This document shows positions 50,911-60,409 of a stretch of 64,000 nt of DNA, piece after piece. The stretch spans positions 62,001-126,000 of the forward strand of contig JAUXOK010000027.1 of NCBI GenBank assembly GCA_030682255.1, written 5' to 3'. This stretch comes from Bacteroidota bacterium (lineage in GTDB: Bacteria > Bacteroidota > Bacteroidia > NS11-12g > UBA955). The notes below the pieces were generated by a model. That model did not search any database, was not told the DNA's origin, and saw only the letters and a list, made by a program, of their open reading frames with translations. A program made the position numbers and the translations under genes. Position 1 is the stretch's first letter, and the number at the start of each line of letters is the position of its first letter.

Positions 50911-52083
50911 ATGAATTATCATAGAATTGCGCTATTTGCATTGTTTTATTTATTCTCATCTCAGTTTGCTCATTCGCAAACTGTAAAATCTATCATCAAG
51001 CAAATCGAAAAAACTCAAAAATTCTATAAAGCTTATGAGTTGAAATATGACTCTTACTTTAAGTTTTTTGACTATAATGATACAAGTTTTTATCATGTTC
51101 ATCAATTTGGGAAGCATTCACTCAAACAATTAGATTTAGGTTGGGAATTAAAAACCAATTCAAAAGATACAATGCTACAAGTGTATGATGCCAGTCAAAT
51201 TGTTATCAAATCAAATTTTTCAAATCAATACTTCATAAGAAGTATCAAAGAATCACTTAACGCATTTGTAAATAGAAAAAGGCAATTAACTTATTTACCA
51301 CTTCGATACGGATTAAACCCAAAAGAATTTGTTTTATTAGAAGAAAATGAAAATTATTATGTTTTAATGGAAGAAGAATCTTCAAAAGACGAGTCTCTAG
51401 ATATATTTTCAACAATGAAATTATTATTACATGTGAACAAAAAAACTTTCTTTATTGATACCTTTCAACAATGGTTTTGGATGACTGGTCAAGTTCAATA
51501 CCAAAAATTAGTTTTAAAATCCATTCAATCACTTCCAAAAGATAAAATTAAAAAATTGCAGATTGAAGTAGATTCACTTAAAAGTCATCTAAAAACCTAT
51601 GTAAACGGAGATTCATTATACAAAGCCAATCATAAAGATGATAAAAAGTTATTAGAGAAAGGCGATAGTGTACCAAATTTTAAAGCACATATTTTTGGAA
51701 GTACTGATTCCATCGTTTTTTCTGTTCCCAAAGATTCAATCGTCATAGTTGATTTCTTTTATACTTCTTGTGGACCATGTATTGCCGCTATTCCTCATCT
51801 CAAAGAAATAGATAGTTTGTATAGACCTAAAGGAATAGCAGTTATGGGGATAAATCCTATGAAAAGTGATTATCCAAGATTAGAAAAATTCGTTAAATAC
51901 CATCAAATTACATATCCCATTGTATTGATAGAATATGATGTAGCAAGCAAAATGTTTGGTGTTTCAGGTTACCCAACCTTATTTATCATTAAAAATAATC
52001 AAGTGGTTTTTATACAAGTAGGATTTTCTAAAGACTTAATGTCCACATTAACCAAAGAACTAAATAAACTTTTAAATAACTAA
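50911..52083 (+). CDS. TlpA-family thioredoxin-like protein, exported
   Basis: 390 residues with a signal peptide (IALFALFYLFSSQFAHSQ). A long N-terminal region (about 25-250) follows, with a beta-rich part like DUF-type outer domains and a short coiled coil (KIKKLQIEVDSLKSHL). A C-terminal thioredoxin domain (about 255-390) has the redox motif CGPC in FFYTSCGPCIAAIPHL and the cis-Pro in VSGYPTLFII. It is likely a periplasmic disulfide reductase. It is followed by a LysE exporter with a 2-bp gap. Confidence 0.88.
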   Translation: MNYHRIALFALFYLFSSQFAHSQTVKSIIKQIEKTQKFYKAYELKYDSYFKFFDYNDTSFYHVHQFGKHSLKQLDLGWELKTNSKDTMLQVYDASQIVIKSNFSNQYFIRSIKESLNAFVNRKRQLTYLPLRYGLNPKEFVLLEENENYYVLMEEESSKDESLDIFSTMKLLLHVNKKTFFIDTFQQWFWMTGQVQYQKLVLKSIQSLPKDKIKKLQIEVDSLKSHLKTYVNGDSLYKANHKDDKKLLEKGDSVPNFKAHIFGSTDSIVFSVPKDSIVIVDFFYTSCGPCIAAIPHLKEIDSLYRPKGIAVMGINPMKSDYPRLEKFVKYHQITYPIVLIEYDVASKMFGVSGYPTLFIIKNNQVVFIQVGFSKDLMSTLTKELNKLLNN

Positions 52084-52085
52084 TT

Positions 52086-52721
52086 ATGTTTTTCTCACCC
52101 ATATTTCACGGCATTTGGCAAGGTTTTTTTATCAGCATCTTGTTGTTTGGTCCCGCTTTTTTTAAGTTGATACACACTAGCATACAAGAGGGCTTTAAAA
52201 AAGGCGTTCTCTTGGCATCGGGCGTATTTGTAAGCGATTTATTAATTGCTTTGTTGTGTGTTTTTGGTGTAGCGGATTTTATGCAAGAGCCTGGTTTTCA
52301 GAAATTATACAGCTTGATAGGCGGGGTTTTGCTCCTCATGATGGGTTTAAAAGCATTCAGACATCAATACAAAGCGTTTTTAAAATCATATTCAGAAAGA
52401 GTGCCTCACAGCAAAAATCTTTTCAATGGGTTTTGGCTCAATTTAATCAATCCATTTACCTTGATTTTGTGGTTGAATGTGTTAGGTTCAATCAGTTTAA
52501 AATATGCAGGAGAAGTGAATTATAAAATGTTGGTGACTGTCAATTTAATAACTATTTTATTGGTTTTATTTCTAATGGATGTTTTGAAAGTGTTTTTGTC
52601 ACATTTGATTGGTAAAAAACTCAATGCAAGAATATTTTTCAATATCAACAAGTATTTCGGCATCTTATTGGTCATCATTGGACTGGTGTTTTTAGGTCGA
52701 TTTGTCACCTTAGTTTTATAG
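52086..52721 (+). CDS. LysE-family translocator
   Basis: 211 residues with six hydrophobic segments in the LysE/RhtB pattern: GFFISILLFGPAFFKLIHT opens the protein, followed by GFKKGVLLASGVFVSDLL, KLYSLIGGVLLLMMGLKAF, NLFNGFWLNLINPFTLILWL and a C-terminal helix pair. Members export amino acids or related small molecules; the substrate is not known. It is 2 bp downstream of the thioredoxin gene. Confidence 0.88.
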   Translation: MFFSPIFHGIWQGFFISILLFGPAFFKLIHTSIQEGFKKGVLLASGVFVSDLLIALLCVFGVADFMQEPGFQKLYSLIGGVLLLMMGLKAFRHQYKAFLKSYSERVPHSKNLFNGFWLNLINPFTLILWLNVLGSISLKYAGEVNYKMLVTVNLITILLVLFLMDVLKVFLSHLIGKKLNARIFFNINKYFGILLVIIGLVFLGRFVTLVL

Positions 52722-52784
52722 TTTTAAATTTTTTTATAAATAAATCCCAATTATTCAATATTATTGCCCCTTTAAATATAATTT

Positions 52785-54692
52785 ATGAGCGAAGAAATAA
52801 CACAAAAAGGACATCCTAAAGGATTGTACGTATTATTTGTAACAGAAATGTGGGAACGTTTTAGTTATTATGGCATGAGAGCTATTTTTGTTCTCTTTAT
52901 GGCAAAAGCCTTAATGTTTGACAAATCATTAGGTTCACAAATCTATGGAAGTTATACCGGATTAGTATATTTAACACCATTGTTAGGTGGTTATATGGCA
53001 GATAGATTTTGGGGCAATAGAAAATCAATCATTGTAGGTGGTATTTTGATGGCATTAGGACAATTCTTGATGTTTGTATCAGGTAGTTTTTACCAAGAAG
53101 ATTTTGCTCCGATGATTATGTTTGTAGGTCTTGGATTTTTAATATTTGGCAACGGATTTTTTAAACCCAATATTTCAACAATGGTTGGTCAATTGTATCC
53201 TCAAGGTGATAAAAGAGTGGATTCTGCATTTACCATTTTTTACATGGGGATTAATTTAGGTGCATTTATCGCGCCTTTGTTGTGTGGTTTTTTAGGTGAT
53301 ACTGGCAGTCCAGCAGATTTTAAATGGGGCTTTTTGGCAGCATGTGTTGGTATGATTATCAGTATTATTTTATTTGTTGCACTTAAAAATAAATACATAG
53401 TTACACCTGAGGGTGAACAAATAGGGGTAAAACCAAATATATCTGTTGAAACACCACAAATTGATTCGTTAAACGAAGTTAAACAAGCTTTTAATCCCAA
53501 ACAACTTTATATTTGGGGTTCCATTTTCTTAATTTTATTTGTTTTATTCTTTTATGTTTTTGGTTTAGATTTAATTGGTACTTTTATATTTTCATTAACC
53601 ATCACTGCACCAGGATTCATTATTTCGGATGATAAATTATCGAAAGAAGAAAAAGACAAAATTTGGGTGATTTATATAGCAGCTTTCTTTGTTATATTCT
53701 TTTGGGCAGCGTTTGAACAAGCGGGTGCATCTTTAACCTATTTTGCAGAAGAACAAACGGATAGAAACCTATTTGGAAAAGTAGTGCCTGCCTCATATTT
53801 TCAAAGTATCAACGCAGTAGCGATTGTGATTTTTGCACCAATTTTTGTTTGGTTGTGGGGTGCTTTAGGCAAAAGAAATAGAGAACCAGCTTCTCCACTA
53901 AAACAATCAATGGGTTTGTTTTTATTGGCTATTGGTTATTTAGTAATTGCTTTTGGTGTAAAAGGAATAGACCCAAGCACAAAAGTTTCTATGGGTTGGT
54001 TGGTTAGTTTATATACCATTCATACTTTTGGTGAATTGTGTTTATCTCCAATCGGTTTGTCAATGGTTAATAAATTGTCACCAATGAAATTAGCCTCTTT
54101 ATTAATGGGCGTTTGGTTTTTATCTACTGCTTCAGCCAATAAATTTGCTGGTACTTTAAGTTCATTGTATCCTGAAGAAGTAAAAATAGAAAAATCATAC
54201 TACAATGAAGTTAATCCTTCTCAGATAGCTGCATTAGATTCATTTATGATAGATACCGCTGTTTGGAATGCCGATCCTAAAGCAATTTCTTCCTTGCCAA
54301 TGGTTGAATTAGAAACGGTTAAATCTATTAGCAATGATAAATTAGATAGTATTGTTTCTTACAGCGCTACCCAACAAAAATCTGATATAAGTAATTTTCA
54401 TTTGAAATTAATTAAAATGTCTAACGATGATTTTGATAGAGCTGTACTTTTTGACAATGGTACCAAATTGATTACCAGAGAGATTTTAGAAAAAGTGGTA
54501 GACAAAAAACTTACTAAGCTTACTAAAATTCAGGTTTGGAACTTAAAACCAGAAAAACCAAGTTTCCTAGGTTTCAAAATAAACAATCTTTATGAATTCT
54601 TTTTAGTATTTGTATTTATGGCTGGTGCATCTTCTGTTATCTTATTCTTTTTATCTAAAAAATTATTGAAGATGATGCATGGCATCCGTTAA
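52785..54692 (+). CDS. POT-family peptide MFS transporter with large extracytoplasmic insert
   Basis: 635 residues. The POT signature EMWERFSYYGMRAIFVLFM is at the N-terminus, and KPNISTMVGQLYP and GELCLSPIGLSMVNKLSP are conserved. About 14 membrane segments are visible. Between the last two (about residues 465-595) is a hydrophilic insert of about 130 residues rich in Asp, Ser and Lys (NEVNPSQIAALDSFMI to KIQVWNLKPEKPS), which most POT proteins lack but which occurs in this phylum as I know it. It is expected to import di/tripeptides with protons. A terminator follows at 54711-54745. Confidence 0.92.
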   Translation: MSEEITQKGHPKGLYVLFVTEMWERFSYYGMRAIFVLFMAKALMFDKSLGSQIYGSYTGLVYLTPLLGGYMADRFWGNRKSIIVGGILMALGQFLMFVSGSFYQEDFAPMIMFVGLGFLIFGNGFFKPNISTMVGQLYPQGDKRVDSAFTIFYMGINLGAFIAPLLCGFLGDTGSPADFKWGFLAACVGMIISIILFVALKNKYIVTPEGEQIGVKPNISVETPQIDSLNEVKQAFNPKQLYIWGSIFLILFVLFFYVFGLDLIGTFIFSLTITAPGFIISDDKLSKEEKDKIWVIYIAAFFVIFFWAAFEQAGASLTYFAEEQTDRNLFGKVVPASYFQSINAVAIVIFAPIFVWLWGALGKRNREPASPLKQSMGLFLLAIGYLVIAFGVKGIDPSTKVSMGWLVSLYTIHTFGELCLSPIGLSMVNKLSPMKLASLLMGVWFLSTASANKFAGTLSSLYPEEVKIEKSYYNEVNPSQIAALDSFMIDTAVWNADPKAISSLPMVELETVKSISNDKLDSIVSYSATQQKSDISNFHLKLIKMSNDDFDRAVLFDNGTKLITREILEKVVDKKLTKLTKIQVWNLKPEKPSFLGFKINNLYEFFLVFVFMAGASSVILFFLSKKLLKMMHGIR

Positions 54693-54710
54693 TTCTAATT
54701 AAATTTAAAA

Positions 54711-54745
54711 TTAAAAAGCCACTCCAAATCGGTGTGGTTTTTTAA
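54711..54745 (+). terminator. Terminator after the POT transporter gene
   Basis: Stem TTAAAAAGCCAC / GTGGTTTTTTAA (one G-U), loop of 11 nt, T-rich 3' side. Confidence 0.8.
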
Positions 54746-54911
54746 TTGAGGAAGAAGATTGATAAAATTTCTATTAACTTTTAAAATACAAAAAACTTTT
54801 TCAATCAAATGTATATGTTGTAGTTAGTTTGTTCTAACATAGCTATAAACTCCAAACAATCAATTTTTTAATTCTTGTTTATTCAGTAAATTTCAAATTG
54901 ATTGAAATAGT

Positions 54912-54919
54912 TATATTTG
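54912..54919 (+). promoter_or_regulatory. -7 promoter element of the SulP gene
   Basis: TATATTTG matches TAnnTTTG, 29 bp before the chosen ATG at 54949. It lies inside the longer in-frame extension from 54898, which supports the shorter start. Confidence 0.5.
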
Positions 54920-54948
54920 CGCCCAAGAGAAACAATATTCAAGCCATC

Positions 54949-56481
54949 ATGTTAAAACAAATTAAAAATGATTTACCTGCGAGTATAGTTGTTTTCTTCA
55001 TCGCTGTTCCATTGTGTTTGGGTATAGCTTTAGCGTCTGGGGCACCTTTGTTTTCTGGTATTATTGCAGGAATAGTGGGAGGCATCATTGTCGGTATGGC
55101 AAGTGGTTCAGCAATAGGTGTAAGCGGACCGGCAGCAGGATTAGCAGTAATTGTTTTATCTTCAATTGGAACCTTAGGTTCTTGGGAAGCTTTTTTAGTG
55201 GCGGTTGTTTTGTCTGGTGTATTTCAATTGATTTTAGGTTTTGCAAAGGCCGGTTTTATAGCATATTTCTTCCCTTCGTCTGTAATTAAAGGGATGTTAA
55301 CAGGCATCGGAATATTAATTATTTTAAAACAAATACCTCATGCAATGGGTTGGAATAAAGATGGTTTTGGCGTTGAAGAATTTATTCAAGCAGATGGTAA
55401 AAATACATTTAGCGAGATTATTGAAGCTTTTGATTTTATTTCACCAGGAGCCTTATTTATTGCAGTTTCTTCTTTGTTTATACTTATACTATGGGATAAA
55501 TATTTAACCAAAAAACATAAAATATTTCAATTGCTTCAAGGACCTATCGTTGTTGTGCTTTTAGGGATTTTATTTAATTACCTTTTTCAATATAAGATAT
55601 TAAATTTTAGTTTGTCGGATAATCAAGTTGTTAATTTGCCTGTTCCAAATTCAATTTCCGATTTTTTGGGTCAATTTACTTTTCCTGATTTTAATATTAT
55701 CGGCAATTTTGAGGTGTGGAAAATCGCAGTTATCATAGCCATAGTTGGCAGTTTAGAAACTTTGCTAAGTGTTGAGGCTGCCGATAAAATAGATCCTGAA
55801 CGAAGAATTACGCCAACCAATAGAGAATTAAAAGCTCAAGGTATAGGCAATATTGTATCAGGATTTATAGGTGGATTACCTATTACTCAGGTGATAGTTA
55901 GAAGTTCTGCCAATGTGAATTTTGGTGGTAGAACTAAAATGTCAGCAATCTTACATGGATTTTTCCTGTTGATAAGCGTTATTGCAATTTCTAGTGTATT
56001 AAATATGATACCATTAGCAAGTTTAGCAGCTATTCTTTTGATGGTTGGATACAAATTAGCCCAACCGACTCAATTTCAGAAAATGTATAAATTGGGTTGG
56101 GAGCAATTTATTCCATTTTTTGTAACGATTGTAGCAATTTTATTAACTGATTTGCTAATTGGAATTACTGCTGGTATGATAGTAGGTGGACTTTTTGCTT
56201 TATACCACAGTTATCAAAATTCACACCATATGAAGGAAGTAATTAATGAAGAAAATGGAAAAAAAATATACACATTTACTTTAGCCGAAGAAGTTTCTTT
56301 TTTTAATAAAGCAAGTGTTATAAAGGCGTTGGATAGTATTGCCCCTAATTCTAAAGTGATAATAGATTTTACCAATTCTAAATCAATCGCTTACGATGTT
56401 ATAGAATTAATCAAAGATTTTGAAAGCAATTCAAAATCAAAAAATATTCAGGTCGAAAAAATTAATTTTGTTGAGCTTTGA
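54949..56481 (+). CDS. SulP-family inorganic anion transporter with STAS domain
   Basis: 510 residues from the ATG at 54949 (MLKQIKNDLPASIVVFFIAVPL). The SulP motifs are present: GIALASGAPLFSGIIAGIVGG and GPAAGLAVIV. About 12 membrane segments follow, with TPTNRELKAQGIGNIVSGFI near the end of the transport core. A short C-terminal STAS-like domain (about 435-510) has KVIIDFTNSKSIAYDV. Substrate may be sulfate, bicarbonate or another anion; nothing in the sequence decides. Own promoter. Confidence 0.93.
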   Translation: MLKQIKNDLPASIVVFFIAVPLCLGIALASGAPLFSGIIAGIVGGIIVGMASGSAIGVSGPAAGLAVIVLSSIGTLGSWEAFLVAVVLSGVFQLILGFAKAGFIAYFFPSSVIKGMLTGIGILIILKQIPHAMGWNKDGFGVEEFIQADGKNTFSEIIEAFDFISPGALFIAVSSLFILILWDKYLTKKHKIFQLLQGPIVVVLLGILFNYLFQYKILNFSLSDNQVVNLPVPNSISDFLGQFTFPDFNIIGNFEVWKIAVIIAIVGSLETLLSVEAADKIDPERRITPTNRELKAQGIGNIVSGFIGGLPITQVIVRSSANVNFGGRTKMSAILHGFFLLISVIAISSVLNMIPLASLAAILLMVGYKLAQPTQFQKMYKLGWEQFIPFFVTIVAILLTDLLIGITAGMIVGGLFALYHSYQNSHHMKEVINEENGKKIYTFTLAEEVSFFNKASVIKALDSIAPNSKVIIDFTNSKSIAYDVIELIKDFESNSKSKNIQVEKINFVEL

Positions 56482-56593
56482 AATGTTAAATATTCAAATA
56501 TTCACTTTTAATATTTGAATTATATTTAAAATAATAGTAAATTATTTTAAAATCAAAATATTTTACTATTATTGCCTAATTAATATATTAAAC

Positions 56594-57097
56594 ATGAAGA
56601 TAATTCAATTATTTGCTTTTGTTATTTTATTGGTTTCATCTTGCAAGCAAGAACAAAAAACCAGTGAGTTAATTTTAGAAAACATAGAAATTACATTAGA
56701 CGGACCATTATTTGAAGGCTCAAATACAGCCCAATGTTTGGTTGAATCTCCGTTAGATAATTTTTTGGTTGACAATAAGTTTGAAAAGGAAAGTTTGAAA
56801 GAAGCAATTCTTACTGAATTAATCATCAAAACAGACGATACTAGCAATTTTAATTTATATCAATCCATTACCATTCAATTTGTATCAGAAAATACCGAGA
56901 TGGTAAAAGTAGCTGTTATAAATCCAGTTCCTCAAAATACGAATACCATTACATTGAAGATTGCTGAAGAGCAAAAAGACATCATCGAATTATTAAAACA
57001 AGAAAAAATCTATATCGTAGCAGATGCCATTTTAAACAGCGATTCAGATATGAATGTAAACCTTAATTGTAACCTTAAATTTAATATCAAACATTAA
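56594..57097 (+). CDS. Hypothetical lipoprotein
   Basis: 167 residues with a lipoprotein signal peptide MKIIQLFAFVILLVSSCKQE (lipobox VSSC, Cys17). The mature protein is about 150 residues and beta-rich (LILENIEITLDGPLFEG, TIQFVSENTEMVKVAVINP, NVNLNCNLKFNI), resembling an Ig-like fold. It heads a four-gene plus-strand run with DUF2147, an outer-membrane barrel and an amidohydrolase. Function unknown. Confidence 0.7.
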   Translation: MKIIQLFAFVILLVSSCKQEQKTSELILENIEITLDGPLFEGSNTAQCLVESPLDNFLVDNKFEKESLKEAILTELIIKTDDTSNFNLYQSITIQFVSENTEMVKVAVINPVPQNTNTITLKIAEEQKDIIELLKQEKIYIVADAILNSDSDMNVNLNCNLKFNIKH

Positions 57098-57103
57098 ACC
57101 TAT

Positions 57104-57574
57104 ATGAACAATTCATTAAAATTTTCAAAACAGTGGATAGGCATTGTCCTATTAAGTATCTCCATGTTTTCTTTTACTCAAAACGATAATAATGCAGACA
57201 AATTGGTTGGTCTTTGGGAGCCAAGTAATGGAAGATCTAGAATAAAAGTTGAAAAAATTGGCACAAAATATTATGGCAAGATTGTGTGGCTCAAAGAGCC
57301 TATTGATCCTGTGACTCAAAAAGCAAAATTGGATAAAAACAACCCTGACACATCGATGAGAAGTGTGCCTTTGAAAGGATACAGAATTTTAAAGGATTTT
57401 ATTTACAATGGCAAAAATGAATGGTCGGAAGGCACTATTTATGACCCTGAAAATGGTAGTACATACAGTTGCGTTATCAATATGAAAGACGACAATGTTT
57501 TAAACATAAGAGGTTTTATCGGTATCAAAGCTTTGGGTAGAACCGATGTGTGGAAAAAAGTGACAATTAAATAG
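57104..57574 (+). CDS. DUF2147 secreted protein
   Basis: 156 residues with a signal peptide ending around FSFTQ (about residue 26). The DUF2147 pattern is evident: VGLWEPSNGRSRIKVEKIGT, YYGKIVWLKEPIDPVTQKAK and EGTIYDPENGSTYSCVINM, then LGRTDVWKK. The family forms a small beta-barrel of unknown role in the periplasm. It begins 6 bp after the lipoprotein stop and is followed after 19 bp by the outer-membrane protein. Confidence 0.88.
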   Translation: MNNSLKFSKQWIGIVLLSISMFSFTQNDNNADKLVGLWEPSNGRSRIKVEKIGTKYYGKIVWLKEPIDPVTQKAKLDKNNPDTSMRSVPLKGYRILKDFIYNGKNEWSEGTIYDPENGSTYSCVINMKDDNVLNIRGFIGIKALGRTDVWKKVTIK

Positions 57575-57593
57575 AAATTCTATTAAACGATTT

Positions 57594-58772
57594 ATGAATT
57601 GCTGGATTAAAACTCCTGTTTTGTTATTTACGATTCTTACAGTTCATTTTAATGCATGGGCTCAAATTGAAACTGATTCTGTAAAATTAAAACAAGAGGA
57701 AGTAGAAGAAGAAGATTTTAGTCAATATGAAAATGTGAATTCTGAAGGTGTAATTAAATTATATTGCAATCCTAAAATATTTGATTTAAGTCCAAATCGT
57801 TTTGTATCGGTAGGATACGATTATATATTCAACAGCAAATTGACCACATCTCCTTATGGCTTTTATCAAGATGGTGAACCAAATCCAACACCCAGAACTA
57901 GTAAATTTTCAACCCATGGTCTGAGAGTGAATGCCAATATTCCTGTGATATCTAAAACAAGATTGCTTTGGCAATTGGGTGGAGGTTATGTTAGAAGTAT
58001 TTATCAAGAAAATTCTAGTACTGCTGATTCTTTTTCAAATGCTCACAACAATTTTACAGGTCAACTTAAATCATATGGATTAACAAGCACCAATTTAAAC
58101 ACCACGCTTTTTATTCCAACTGGCGAGAAAACTTTTGCTATTGTTCAAGCCATGGGAGAACTCAATGGCACATATAATTTATCTAACGAAACTCAAAAAC
58201 CAGATTTTACAACCATCCGTTCATCCGTTAGTGCGTTGTATGGTAAACGTCCACACGATCGTTTTCAATGGGCTGTTGGATTGTCTAGAACTTACAGAGC
58301 AGGAGAATTGAATTACATTCCAGTGGTGATGTATAATTACACATCTGCTAATAGAAAATGGGGTACAGAAATCTTGTTTCCAGCAAGGGCGTCCTATAGA
58401 AGGAAATTTAATTCAAGAAGTATTTTATTAGCAGGCTATGAATTAGAAGGCACAAGTTACAGAATATATAATACCAAAGAATCTGTAGAATTAAAACCTG
58501 GTATTAATCCATTGCCACCTGTTGAAAAATCTGATTTTGAACTTAGAAGAAGTGAATTAAGGTTTAGGTTAGATTATCAAAGACAACTAAAAGGGTTTGT
58601 TTGGATGTCGGTTCAAGCGGGAGTTAGGTATGATTTGAGTTATAATGTAGATGCTTTAGATGGTGGGAATGATTTTTTTAGAGGTTTTTTTGGGAGTCAA
58701 AGGTATTTGATGTTGAATCAAGTTGGACTTGCGCCATACCTTAATGTCAGCATCAATTTGGTTAGTCCTTGA
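57594..58772 (+). CDS. Predicted outer-membrane beta-barrel protein (DUF6268-like)
   Basis: 392 residues with a signal peptide (LLFTILTVHFNAWAQ) and alternating amphipathic strands throughout (FVSVGYDYIFNSKL, RLLWQLGGGYVRSIY, WAVGLSRTYRAG, FVWMSVQAGVRYDLSYNV). The chain ends APYLNVSINLVSP. The name DUF6268-like is from memory of similar Bacteroidota barrels and is tentative. It is coupled to the amidohydrolase start, which overlaps its stop by 1 base (TGATG). Confidence 0.65.
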   Translation: MNCWIKTPVLLFTILTVHFNAWAQIETDSVKLKQEEVEEEDFSQYENVNSEGVIKLYCNPKIFDLSPNRFVSVGYDYIFNSKLTTSPYGFYQDGEPNPTPRTSKFSTHGLRVNANIPVISKTRLLWQLGGGYVRSIYQENSSTADSFSNAHNNFTGQLKSYGLTSTNLNTTLFIPTGEKTFAIVQAMGELNGTYNLSNETQKPDFTTIRSSVSALYGKRPHDRFQWAVGLSRTYRAGELNYIPVVMYNYTSANRKWGTEILFPARASYRRKFNSRSILLAGYELEGTSYRIYNTKESVELKPGINPLPPVEKSDFELRRSELRFRLDYQRQLKGFVWMSVQAGVRYDLSYNVDALDGGNDFFRGFFGSQRYLMLNQVGLAPYLNVSINLVSP

Positions 58773-60409
58773 TGAAAATGAAGTTATTAGTATATTTTTT
58801 TTCATTGATTCTTTTGTCATGTTCTTCGGTTCAACAAGAGGCTGATTATATATTTTTTAATGGTAATTTGATTACAATGAACGACAGTATGCCTCAAGCT
58901 GAGGTAATGGTGGTTAAAGATCAAAAGATCATTGATATTGGCGATGAATCTCTTTTAAAAAAATATATTTGTAAACAAGAAAATATCATAGACCTCAAAC
59001 AACAATTCGTTTATCCAGGTTTTATTGATGCCCATTGTCATTTTTATGGTTATGCAAAAACCTTGTTAAACTGTGATTTAGTGGGTACAAAAAGTTGGGA
59101 TGAGGTTTTAGAACGTTTGAAAGTGTTTTCTGAAAACAACGAATCTGAGTGGTTGATAGGCAGAGGTTGGGATCAGAACGATTGGCCTATAAAGGAGTTT
59201 CCAGATAATGCCTTGTTAAATACTCTGTTTCCAAATCAACCTGTGATGCTTCAGCGCATAGACGGACATGCAGCTATTTGCAATGCCAAAGCTTTAGAAC
59301 TTGCTGGTATTAAAAAGCAAACTAAGATAGCAGGTGGGGAGGTGATTTTGATAAACAATCAACTAAGTGGCGTTTTATTAGACAATGCGGTTGATCTTGT
59401 TAAACAATTTGTAACACCTCATCATCCAAACGATCTTATCAAGTCTTTGAAACAAGCTGAAATCAATTGTTATGAAAAAGGGCTTACCTCATTAGCAGAT
59501 GCAGGATTAGATATCGAAACCGTTATGTTTCTAGATTCATTGTATCAAAATCAAGATTTAAGTATTTTTCAATACATCATGCTTAATCCAACTGAAAAAG
59601 GCTTGGCTTTTGCCCAGCAAAATGGTGAGTTTGAAACTCAAAATTTGAAAATTTGCAGCTTTAAATTATATGCAGATGGTGCATTGGGAAGCAGAGGAGC
59701 AAAGTTGAAAGAAAACTATTGCGACAATAAGCAATCCTCAGGGTTGTTGTTAAATAGCAGAGAATATTTTGAACAGTGGTGCAAAGATATTTCTCAAACC
59801 TCTTATCAGGTAAATACCCACTGCATAGGTGATTCAGCTAATAGATTGTTGTTAGATATTTATGGATTATTTTTAAAAGGGAAAAATGACCAAAGATGGC
59901 GAATAGAACACGCACAAGTTATAGACCCGATAGATTTCGATTTGTTTGCTAAATTCAGCATCATTCCTTCGGTGCAACCTACTCATGCCACCAGCGATGG
60001 ACCATGGATAGAACACCGTTTATGCAAGCATCGTCTTAAAGGAGCGTATGCCTACCAAACGCTAAAAAAACAAAATGGGTATTTGCCTTTAGGTACAGAT
60101 TTTCCTGTTGAAGATATTAATCCACTCAACACATTTTATAGCGCAGTTTTTAGAGCAGATATTCATGATAAAGGTCAAAAACAATATTTACCAAACGAGA
60201 GTCTTAGTGCTTTAGATGCTTTGCGAGGGATGACAACTTGGGCAGCAAAAGCCTGTCGTTTAGAACATAGAAAAGGGCAGTTAAAAATTGGTATGGACGC
60301 AGATTTTGTGGTTTTGTCTCATCATATATTAGATATTCAACCCAAAGACTTCAAACAAATTAAAATTTTGAAAACCTTTGCAAATGGTGAAATGAGATAT
60401 CAGAATTAA
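58772..60409 (+). CDS. Amidohydrolase (YtcJ/Amidohydro_3-like) lipoprotein
   Basis: 545 residues from the ATG at 58772 (MKMKLLVYFFSLILLSCSSV, lipobox LLSC). A TTG one codon earlier is possible. The metal-dependent amidohydrolase core shows the first metal motif PGFIDAHCHFYGYAK, WLIGRGWDQNDWP, KLYADGALGSRGAKL, QVNTHCIGDSANR, WRIEHAQVIDP and PLGTDFPVEDINP. This resembles exoenzyme-type YtcJ proteins that cleave unknown N-substituted amides. The lipid anchor suggests an extracytoplasmic location. Its 3' end overlaps the convergent lysozyme-like gene by 4 bp. Confidence 0.92.
   Translation: MKMKLLVYFFSLILLSCSSVQQEADYIFFNGNLITMNDSMPQAEVMVVKDQKIIDIGDESLLKKYICKQENIIDLKQQFVYPGFIDAHCHFYGYAKTLLNCDLVGTKSWDEVLERLKVFSENNESEWLIGRGWDQNDWPIKEFPDNALLNTLFPNQPVMLQRIDGHAAICNAKALELAGIKKQTKIAGGEVILINNQLSGVLLDNAVDLVKQFVTPHHPNDLIKSLKQAEINCYEKGLTSLADAGLDIETVMFLDSLYQNQDLSIFQYIMLNPTEKGLAFAQQNGEFETQNLKICSFKLYADGALGSRGAKLKENYCDNKQSSGLLLNSREYFEQWCKDISQTSYQVNTHCIGDSANRLLLDIYGLFLKGKNDQRWRIEHAQVIDPIDFDLFAKFSIIPSVQPTHATSDGPWIEHRLCKHRLKGAYAYQTLKKQNGYLPLGTDFPVEDINPLNTFYSAVFRADIHDKGQKQYLPNESLSALDALRGMTTWAAKACRLEHRKGQLKIGMDADFVVLSHHILDIQPKDFKQIKILKTFANGEMRYQN

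Noticed and set aside
1114-54919. A recurring TTG 11-12 bp upstream of TAnnTTTG (yidC, accA, ABC-F, SulP) as an alternative -33 spacing.
   Set aside because: Seen in about four of nine elements, but T- and G-rich background and my own selection make chance likely; normal spacing is 19-21 bp.
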